Origin: Mesostigma viride
Taxonomy: Eukaryota > Streptophyta > Mesostigmatophyceae > Mesostigmatales > Mesostigmataceae
DNA length: 64,000 nt
Direction of reading: 5' to 3'
Assembly: GCA_009746045.1 (NCBI GenBank)
Contig: RPFO01000276.1
Coordinates: 440,614 to 504,613 of the forward strand
Of the stretch, positions 54,570 through 64,000 are shown piece by piece. Within the stretch, counting starts at the first letter, position 1, and each line of letters opens with the position of its first letter. The translations under genes were made by a program, and so were the position numbers. Below the pieces are notes generated by a model. That model searched no databases. It saw only the letters and a program-made list of their open reading frames with translations, and was not told the origin of the DNA.

Positions 54570-55308
54570 TGGCACTCACCACTTTCACCAAATGCCATGT
54601 CGCCATTATATTGAGGAAAGCGAAGTATGCCCACTTGAAGCTGTGGTCTGCAGAACATTGACACAAAATATGCATGGTATTTCAAGCAATGAATGGTATG
54701 TGTCAGGCATCAATGTCTTTATTGTATCCAAATGTGGTTAGGACGGAGGTTTACATTGGTAGCTATTTTAAGACAATGGCGTATAACCAAACATTGCACA
54801 CACTCAAGAGTGTACTTATGCTGAACTGGAAAGGAACATTAAACAGCAATAAGGTAGATATTTTTCTTTTACATTTAAATTTTTTATTTACTATTTTATA
54901 TAATATTATATTATATTATGTCATATAATATTATTAATATTATATTATGTTATATGAAATAACATTAAAATTAACATAAAATTTAAATTATATTTTTTAT
55001 TATAGTATATTATATAATATTATTATATATTATATTCACGACGCTGTGTATTAATAAATGAGACACACCTACACCATCACATCGCCTTGATGTTTCCGTT
55101 TTATGGGTCCGGTCGGGCGTTGGTAGCTGGTCGACAACAATTCTACATTTCCTAAAAAAAATGCGACCGTGCCTAGATTCGAAGGCGCGCTGTGGCTGAC
55201 CTGAACTATCGGTGAACACCTCGGCGTCACTTGACCGGTCTAGGTTGACATTTCGGCAGAGTAACGCTGCTTAAAGGATCATTGCGTAGTTCGCGCAATT
55301 TGGCTCTT
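54570..55308. other. AT-rich noncoding interval
   Basis: 54,855-55,040 is almost pure A/T with TATAATATTATA-type runs. No gene seen. The rest is unremarkable. Confidence 0.6.
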
Positions 55309-55316
55309 TATATATG

Positions 55317-57761
55317 CACCCTGCGGAGCCCGGATTCCAGCTGCCCGTGCCGGACCCCCTGCCGGCCCCCCTCCGGCTGGACCGCGACTGCTTCCTGGAG
55401 GTGATGCGTGAGGTCCCGCGGGCTTCCTCTACCGGGCCGTCGGGCTGGCGCTACGAGCACTTGGAGGTCCTGGTGGGGCATGGGGGCGAGGACATTCTCT
55501 TTGACACCCTCATTGACCTGGCGGCTGGTCGCGTTCCTCCCGCTGCGCGCGAGTGGTTAGCGGGCGCTCGCCTCCTCGCTCTGCTCAAGGGTGTCTTGCC
55601 CCCCCCGAGGGCAAGGTGCGCCCGATCGCCTGCGGTGAGGTGCTCCGCAAGCTCGTGGGCAAAGTGATCTGCCGCCAAAAGGCGCCCGAGCTCCGTGCCT
55701 TTTTCTGCCCGCCCCTCGCAGCGGGTGAGACCTCGGTGGCGGCCCAGCTGGGGTGACGACTCCAGGCGGGGCGGATATCCTCATCCATTCGGTGCAGGCC
55801 TACCTCGAGGCCCACCCCACCCACGCTGTCGTCAAGGTCGACTGCCACAACGCGTTCAACAGTCTGTCCCGCGCCAGCATGTTTGCGGCCGTCATGGAGT
55901 CCTTCGAGGACTTGTACGCTTGGACAGCCGTGTGCTACGGCCAGCCCGGCCAACTGGTTCACATCATGGAGGACGGCACTCGCGGCGGCCTGCTGTCGCG
56001 GTCGGGCACCCAGCAAGGGGACCCCCTGGGACCCCTGTACTTTGCCGCCCCCCTCCAGGGTTGCCTCCAAGCGGTCCATGCTGCCCACCCGGCGGTCGCT
56101 ATTCAGGCCTACTTGGATGATATCTACCTGCTGGGCCCTGTGCCGGACACCACCGCGGCTCTGCTGGCACTGCAGACCGCGGTGGCCGACATCAACCTCC
56201 AGTTGACCCTTGCCAAGTGCGCGGTGTACTCGCCCCAAGGTGATTGCTCCGGCTTTCCGCCCCAGCTCTTGGGCCGGGACGAGCGCCTCCATGGGTTGGA
56301 TGTCCTCGGCGTTCCGGTTGGCGACCCCGCGTTTGTCATCGATGCTCTGCGGGCCGCCCTCGAGGCACGCACTGAGGTACTGCCCTTGATTGCGCGCCTT
56401 CATGATTCGCAGACCAAGGGTCTGCTTCTGTGGTTTTGCGCTCACCCTCGCGTCGTTCACTGGCTCCGGGGCGCTCTTCCGTCTCAGGTCCGGCTGGCCG
56501 CCGAGGGCCACGACGAACGCATCCAGTCGGCCTTGGCGCAGCTGGTCCCGGGCCCCGACCTCCCGCCACATGCTATTCGCATTGCCTCCCTGCCTGCACG
56601 GATGGGTGGCTGCGGTCTGACTCGTGCCGCCCGGCTGGCCCCAGCAGCCTTTTTGGGCTCCGTCGCTCAGTCGTGGGCGGAAAGCTGCCGGCTCCTGCCC
56701 CTTTTGGCAACGGCAGCGCCTGACCTCCTGGACCCCAGCAGCCCTTTGCCCTTCGTCACCGCCATCCAGGAGGCCTATGCTGAGATCCAGCAGGCCTGTT
56801 CTCCCGTCCGTGCCGCTCAGGCGGTACAGCGCCACCTCCCTCGCGGCACTCCCTCGGTCGCCTCCGTTCAATCTCCCGCCGCATTCCCTGCTCGCGTCAT
56901 CGATAAACACCAGAAAACCTACGCGGGTATTCTGCACACGGCTGATTGGATTGCTCTTTTCGCGGACCTCAACGCCCAGGGACGTGCGTGGCTGTTCTCG
57001 CTTTCCTTGCGGAGTGTGGGCTCGGCGTACCTTCGTGCTCTTCCCATGGCCCCCCCATTCGCCTTGGCTCCCAGCCACTACTCGGTGGCGCTCCGGCACC
57101 AGCTATTTGCCCCGCAGCCTCTTGTTCCGGCCGGGCGGCCTTGTGGTAGCTGTGGGCAGCCGCTGGATCCCACGGGGACTCACTACCTTGCCTGCATGGG
57201 GGCCAACAGAATCAGAATTGGTATTTGTATTTGCACACTGTCCTCCTGACGGTGGTGCTCGCCATGATTCGGTCGGTTTTCCCCCACGCGAACATCCGGT
57301 CCGAGGATGCGGATGGCGCTGCCTTCTATTCCCCCAACCACCGGCCTGACATCGTGGTGCTGGACTTTGAGGGGGGTGGCCGGCATCTGCTTATTGACGT
57401 TTCGGTGGCGCGGCCCTTGGCTCTTAGCCACGTGGCTGGGGCCTCCCTCACGGCAGGTTACACGGCGGACCGGGCGGAGCGGGCCAAGCTCCTGGCCTAC
57501 GGCGACGTCGGGCACCATCGTGTGGTGCCCTTTGTCCTGGAGGAGTTTGGGGCCATGGGGCCCCTGACCTCCGCCTTCTTCAAGGAGTGTTGCCGGCTCC
57601 GGGAGGACCGGCTGGACCTGGAGGGCCAGCGGGCCCCATGGTCGGCGCGGACCTGGACGTCATATTGGCGTCAGCGCTTGTCGGTGGCGCTGACTCGGGC
57701 CATGGCGGACATCATGCTCCGCCGTACGCGGGCTGATTTTGCGGTGCAGCAGGGCTATTAG
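55317..57761 (+). pseudogene. reverse transcriptase with zinc knuckle and PD-(D/E)xK endonuclease, frame-broken
   Basis: Domains in order: TGPSGWRYEHLEVLVGHGG; then after a frame break in a C8 run (about 55,599-55,606) GKVRPIACGEVLRKLVGKVI; after a second break in GGGG (about 55,750) PGGADILIHSVQAYLEAHP, VVKVDCHNAFNSLSRASM, SGTQQGDPLGPLYFA and the catalytic IQAYLDDIYLLG. Near the C-terminus is CGSCGQPLDPTGTHYLAC (zinc knuckle of CCHC type). A third break at GGGGG (about 57,197) leads to NHRPDIVVLDFEGGGRHLLI then DVSVARPL, which fits the RPD...D-V core of the restriction-like endonuclease of R2/NeSL-type LINEs. Stop at 57,759-57,761. Apart from the three breaks the protein looks well preserved. 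Confidence 0.85.
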
Positions 57762-57895
57762 GTTCCTCCCGTTAGGCGTTTCCATTGGTCTTATCGTAGT
57801 ATAGAGCTTTGACATGGCTCTGTATATAGGTTTATAGCTGGGCGTTTGCTTTGGTTTGAGTGATTTCACTCTGCTGTAAGTAATTATATTTTTAA
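55317..57895 (+). mobile_element. 5'-truncated non-LTR retrotransposon (RT plus restriction-like endonuclease)
   Basis: Flanked by TATATATG at 55,309-55,316 and 57,896-57,903, a possible 8-bp TSD in AT-rich sequence. The 3' UTR (57,762-57,895) has a GAGTGATTTCACTC hairpin and ends GTAATTATATTTTTAA. The 52-bp copy at 32,166-32,217 has the same 3' end, which supports this terminus. The 5' end lacks an N-terminal DNA-binding domain, so the copy is probably truncated. Confidence 0.75.
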
Positions 57896-57903
57896 TATAT
57901 ATG

Positions 57904-59339
57904 TTTTTGGAGACGACGAGCAAGCATCCGATTGGTCAGCCAATTCCTGTCCAGTCCTCGGACAGTGTCCAATCCGGTGCTTGGGATCCAGAAAACGTGC
58001 TCGAGCCTGGCCACTCTTTCGCGGGCGCCGCGCTAGTGGCGTCGCGCCCAAACCTGACCAGGCCATAGGAAAGGGCGGGGGCGAATGCAAGAATTATTGT
58101 TATAACCTGACCTGTCCTGGGGAAGGTCCGGGGCGAATGCAAGAATTAATATACCTGCGTATGCAACCAACACGGCCGATCCACATACATAATCCGACTG
58201 AGCTGGACGGTACGGACCAAATTTCGGTGCAAATTGAGGCCCAAAAGCTATGTCGGCTGATTTAATGGCGGTGACTGCCTTTAGACGAAACGTGACAAAT
58301 CTGGCACGCGGAAAGCAGAAAAAATGCTCGATTGTTGGAGAAAATTAGTTAGTGATTCTAAGTTATGGCGGGATGGTTGCGATCTATAATGTCGCGGGCT
58401 TTTTTTCTTTGCCATCGGCAGGGGGGTCCGGCCTGAATTTCTGTCGGGATGAATAAAGTATAATGGATGCCTGCCGGGTTGATTGTCGATTGTTACCAGT
58501 TTTGATGGTCGTAAGGAAAGCTAGTTTAATGATGTTTCTAAAGCCGTAAAAATTCCCGCTGCTATCTTTACCTTTCCCGTCATTTTGCGGTAAGATAACA
58601 TTAGCCCTGCGCGATGCGTACTGCCCAACCACTCCATGAAAGGGTGGACTTTCTTGTGCGCCTGGGCACGAATAAATGCCCGTTATGGTACGTTCTTGTG
58701 TTAAACGTCTTAAGCTAGCGTTTTCCTGCTTTCTTAGCTCGTTGAGCCTAAGCTTTTTGCCTTTTTTCCGGCCAGATGCAGCCAGAAAGTTGCGGTTCCT
58801 GGCGCTGCATCGCTGGATTCCTGGGTGTCTTTTAGCTAGTTCGTCTGTGACGTGGCTGGCTTTCTGCAGCGCGTGGCCCGCAACCTGTCGGGAAGGTGTA
58901 ATGCTTTTATTTCCATGCTTCTCTGAAATTTCTTTTGCTTTATAGACAGTTGTGTTCGAGGAAATTCACGCGGTCTTCCTAAGCAGCGGCAATATCATTT
59001 TCCCCAGACACTGACGAGCTGGCACCTGTCTCCTAAAGAGAGCGGCTCGTGCTTGTTAGAAAGGAGGCAGTGTGCATTTTGCGGGACACAATGCTTTGGT
59101 GGCACATGCGTCAGGTAGGCTGTTCCAATGGTCTCTTCATGATCACCTTTCCCACTGAGTAAATGTTAGCATTTGTCATGGTAACCAGAGCAGCTAGCCA
59201 CAGGTTGGCTGGATAAAAAGTCAGCTTATTTTCTCTTTATATACTGCGTGTGTGGTCCTCCACGTGTCCGGCTTGTTGGGCATTTTGGAAGCGGGTTTAT
59301 AATGTGTTGTTGGGTGGAACAACTTGGTTGTTGGCACAA
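57904..59339. other. noncoding interval
   Basis: No supported gene. GGGGCGAATGCAAGAATTA occurs twice (near 58,077 and 58,131). The remainder shows no repeat or domain. Confidence 0.5.
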
Positions 59340-62300
59340 AATCACACATGGAGCCTGAATCCTCATCATTTACTATTCCTTGACATCCATGTACGTAGAC
59401 GGGCCATGATGACACCATGGGAGCCTGAATCCTCATCATTTTTTTTTCTTTGACATCCATGTACATACGTAGGCCAGCCATGATGACACCAATGGAGCCT
59501 GAATCCTCATCATTAATTACATACATAAATGCCATGATCATCAATGACCCCATGGGAGCCTGAATCCTCATCATTAAATACATAAATGCCACGGTCCATG
59601 TACGTAGACGGGCCATGATGACACCAATGGAGCCTGAATCCTCATCATTAATTACATAAATGCCAACCATGTACATACACGGGCAATGATGACACCATGG
59701 GAGCCTGAATCCTCATCATTAATTACATAAATGCCAACCATGTACGTAGGCCAGCCATGATGACACTGTGGGAGCCTGAATCCTCATCATTAATTTCATA
59801 CATGCCAACAACACGTAGACGGGCCATAATGACACCACGGGAGCCTGAATCCTGATCATTTTTTTTTCTTTGACATCCATGTACGTAGGCCAGCCATGAT
59901 GACACCATGGGAGCCTGAATCCTCATCATTTTTTTCTGAGACATCCATGTACGTAGGCCAGCCATGATGACACCATGGGAGCCTGAATCCTCATCATTAA
60001 ATACATACATGCCATCCATGTACGTAGACAGGCCATGATGACACCATGGGAGCCTGAATCCTCATCATTTACTATTCCTTGACATCCATGTACGTAGACG
60101 GGCCATGATGACACCATGGGAGCCTGAATCCTCATCATTTTTTTTTCTTTGACATCCATGTACATACGTAGGCCAGCCATGATGACACCAATGGAGCCTG
60201 AATCCTCATCATTAATTACATACATGCCATCCATGTACGTAGACAGGCCATGACATCTGACACCATGGGAGCCTGAATCCTCATCATTTACTATTCCTTG
60301 ACATCCATGTACGTAGACGGGCCATGATGACACCATGGGAGCCTGAATCCTCATCATTTTTTTTTCTTTGACATCCATGTACATACGTAGGCCAGCCATG
60401 ATGACACCAATGGAGCCTGAATCCTCATCATTAATTACATACATAAATGCCATGATCATCAATGACCCCATGGGAGCCTGAATCCTCATCATTAAATACA
60501 TAAATGCCACGGTCCATGTACGTAGACGGGCCATGATGACACCAATGGAGCCTGAATCCTCATCATTAATTACATAAATGCCAACCATGTACATACACGG
60601 GCAATGATGACACCATGGGAGCCTGAATCCTCATCATTAATTACATAAATGCCAACCATGTACGTAGGCCAGCCATGATGACACTATGGGAGCCTGAATC
60701 CTCATCATTAATTTCATACATGCCAACAACACGTAGACGGGCCATAATGACACCACGGGAGCCTGAATCCTCATCATTTTTTTTCTTTGACATCCATGTA
60801 CGTAGGCCAGCCATGATGACACCATGGGAGCCTGAATCCTCATCATTTTTTTTCTGAGACATCCATGTACGTAGGCCAGCCATGATGACACCATGGGAGC
60901 CTGAATCCTCATCATTAAATACATACATGCCATCCATGTACGTAGACAGGCCATGATGACACCATGGGAGCCTGAATCCTCATCATTTACTATTCCTTGA
61001 CATCCATGTACGTAGACGGGCCATGATGACACCATGGGAGCCTGAATCCTCATCATTTTTTTTTCTTTGACATCCATGTACATACGTAGGCCAGCCATGA
61101 TGACACCAATGGAGCCTGAATCCTCATCATTAATTACATACATGCCATCCATGTACGTAGACAGGCCATGACATCTGACACCATGGGAGCCTGAATCCTC
61201 ATCATTTACTATTCCTTGACATCCATGTACGTAGACGGGCCATGATGACACCATGGGAGCCTGAATCCTCATCATTTTTTTTTCTTTGACATCCATGTAC
61301 ATACGTAGGCCAGCCATGATGACACCAATGGAGCCTGAATCCTCATCATTAATTACATACATAAATGCCAACCATGTACATACACGGGCAATGATGACAC
61401 CAATGGAGCCTGAATCCTCATCATTAATTACATAAATGCCAACCATGTACATACATGGGCAATGATGACACCATGGGAGCCTGAATCCTCATCATTTTTT
61501 TTTTCTTTGACATCCATGTACATACGTAGGCCAGCCATGATGACACCAATGGAGCCTGAATCCTCATCATTAATTACATACATGCCATCCATGTACATGA
61601 GACAAGCCATGATGACACCATGGGAGCCTGAATCCTCATCATTTACTATTCCTTGACATCCATGTACGTAGACGGGCCATGATGACACCAATGGAGCCTG
61701 AATCCTCTTCATTTTTTTTATGAGAGGATTCAGGTTACATAAATGCCAACCATGTAGGTAGACAAGCCATGATGACACCATGGGAGCCTGAATCCTCATC
61801 ATTTTTTTTTCTTTGACATCCATGTACATACGTAGGCCAGCCATGATGACACCATGGGAGCCTGAATCCTCATCATTAATTACATAAATGCCATCCATGT
61901 ACGTACACGGCACATACATGCTCCATGGGAGCCTGAATCCTCATCAATAATTACATAAATGCCAACCATGTACGTAGACGGGCCATGATGACACCATGGG
62001 AGCCTGAATCCTCATCATTTTTTTTCTTTGACATCAATGTACATACGTAGGCCAGCCATGATGACACCAATGGAGCCTGAATCCTCATCATTAATTACAT
62101 GTACATGCCATCCATGTACGTAGACGGGCCATGATGACACCAATGGAGCCTGAATCCTCATCATTACATACATAAATGCCAACCATGTACATACACGGGC
62201 AATGATGACACCATGGGAGCCTGAATCCTCATCATTTTTTTTTCTTTGACATCCATGTACATACGTAGGCCAGCCATGATGACACCAATGGAGCCTGAAT

Positions 62301-64000
62301 CCTCATCATTAATTACATACATGCCATCCATGTACGTAGACAAGCCATGATGACACCATGGGAGCCTGAATCCTCATCATTTACTATTCCTTGACATCCA
62401 TGTACGTAGGCCAGCCATGATGACACCAATGGAGCCTGAATCCTCTTCATTTTTTTTATGAGAGGATTCAGGTTACATAAATGCCAACCATGTACGTAGA
62501 CAGCCATGATGACACCATGGGAGCCTGAATCCTCACAATTTTTTTTTTGACATCCATGTACGTAGACGGGCCATGATGACACCATGGGAGCCTGAATCCT
62601 CATCATTTTTACTTGACATTCATGTACGTACACGGGCCATGATGACACCATGGGAGCCTGAATCCTCATCATTAATTACATAAATGCCATCCATGTACGT
62701 ACACGGGCCATGATGACACCATGGGAGCCTGAATCCTCATCAATAATTACATAAATGCCATCCATGTACGTAGACGGGCCATGATGACACCATGGGAGCC
62801 TGAATCCTCATCAATAATTACATAAATGCCATCCATGTAGAACGGCCATGATGACACCATGGGAGCCTGAATCCTCATCATTTACTATTCCTTGACATCC
62901 ATGTACGTAGGCCAGCCATGGAGACACCATGGGAGCCTGAATCCTCCTCATTAATTACATAAATGCCAACCATGTAGGTAGACAAGCCATGATGACACCA
63001 TGGGAGCCTGAATCCTCATCATTTATTACATAAATGCCATCCATGTACGTAGACGGGCCATGATGACACCATGGGAGCCTGAATCCTCATCATTAATTAC
63101 ATAAATGCCATTCATGTACGTAGGCCAGCCATGGAGACACCATGGGAGCCTGAATCCTCATCATTAATTACATAAATGCCAACCATGTACGTAGACAAGC
63201 CATGATGACACCATGGGAGCCTGAATCCTCCTCATTAATTACATAAATGCCAACCATGTACGTAGACAAGCCATGATGACACCATGGGCCTGAATCCTCA
63301 TCATTAATTACATACATGCCATCCTTGTACGTAGACAGGCCATGATGACACCATGGGAGCCTGAATCCTCATCATTTACTATTCCTTGACATCCATGTAC
63401 GTAGGCCAGCCATGGAGACACCATGGGAGCCTGAATCCTCCTCATTAATTACAGAAATGTTAACCATGTACGTAGACAAGCCATGATGACACCATGGGAG
63501 CCTGAATCCTCATCATTAATTACATAAATGCCATCCATGTACGTAGACGGGCCATGATGACACCATGGGAGCCTGAATCCTCATCATTAATTACATACAT
63601 GCCATCGATGTACGTACACGGGCCATGATGACACCATGGGAGCCTGAATCCTCATCATTTTTTTTTCTTTGACATCCATGTACGTAGACGGGCCATGATG
63701 ACACCATGGGAGCCTGAATCCTCATCATTAATTACATAAATGCCATTCATGTACGTAGACGGGCCATGATGACACCATGGGAGCCTGAATTCTCATCATT
63801 TACTATTCCTTGACATCCATGTACGTAGGCCAGCCATGGAGACACCATGGGAGCCTGAATCCTCCTAATTAATTACATAAATGCCAACCATGTACGTAGA
63901 CAAGCCATGATGACCCCATGGGAGCCTGAATCCTCATCATTAATTACATAAATGCCATCCATGTACGTAGACGGGCCATGATGACACCATGGGAGCCTGA
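59340..64000. repeat. 71-bp satellite with higher-order structure
   Basis: About 65 monomers around a conserved core GGAGCCTGAATCCTCATCAT, with two main linkers: TTAATTACATAAATGCCATC-type and TTTTTTTTTCTTTGACATCC-type. The typical period is 71 bp (for example 63,481 to 63,552). It continues past the window end. Long minus frames reading NDEDSGS are repeat by-products; 71 is not a multiple of three, so the frame rotates. Confidence 0.96.
61697..61734. repeat. inverted core hairpin inside the 71-bp satellite
   Basis: CCTGAATCCTC is followed by ttcattttttttatga and then GAGGATTCAGG, a perfect 11-bp stem. The same structure is at 62,435-62,472. In both, the next monomer's core start is replaced by the inverted copy. 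Confidence 0.9.

Noticed and set aside
55585-57099. 504-residue minus-strand ORF opposite the LINE RT
   Set aside because: Antisense shadow of the reverse transcriptase; no domain features of its own.
59221-62672. Minus-strand ORFs reading NDEDSGS in the terminal satellite
   Set aside because: The unit is 71 bp, so the frame rotates each copy; the ORFs merely avoid stops in a low-complexity repeat.

Overview
The window is repeat-rich eukaryotic DNA. It has GT-AG introns with GTGAGT/GTGCGT donors, a chromodomain Ty3/gypsy retrotransposon, a piggyBac element, non-LTR retrotransposons with target-site duplications (TSDs), and kilobase-scale satellites. No operon, prokaryotic signal, rRNA or tRNA was seen. 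The mix suggests a large, transposon-laden genome, perhaps an alga; the lineage is a guess.

Layout. 1-12,693 is a 21-bp satellite that enters from outside the window. 12,986-14,729 holds a small spliced gene for a leucine-zipper-like coiled coil, with a 47-bp hairpin minisatellite in one intron. 14,730-19,556 is mostly noncoding and carries two 3' ends of one LINE family in opposite orientation. 19,562-43,315 is one LTR retrotransposon with near-identical 570/572-bp LTRs and a perfect 5-bp TSD. It is swollen from about 10.9 kb to 23.75 kb by three nested DNA elements: a TTAA-type element in RNase H (24,969-26,690), an element with a 9-bp TSD (29,246-31,052), and a 9.3-kb element with a 3-bp TSD and two outward-facing genes (31,627-40,963). 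43,316-45,920 is a patchwork of truncated LINE pieces, an ORF1p-like fragment and a fold-back palindrome. 45,921-50,404 (minus) is a multi-exon DDE-type transposase-like gene whose last intron holds another TTAA element. 50,690-51,240 is a degenerate tandem repeat. 51,244-54,565 is a complete piggyBac element. 55,317-57,895 is a non-LTR retrotransposon with a reverse transcriptase and a restriction-like endonuclease. 59,340 to the window end is a 71-bp satellite with a 918-bp higher-order repeat.

How it fits together. Almost every gene belongs to a mobile element. The retrotransposon encodes, in order, an RNase H1 hybrid-binding-domain protein, Gag, protease, RT/RNase H, integrase with chromodomain, and an unrecognised third ORF before the 3' LTR. 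The nested order gives relative ages: the LTRs are nearly identical, so the retrotransposon is young and its three passengers are younger. Many frame breaks sit in homopolymers in unrelated elements, so some apparent decay may be assembly error.
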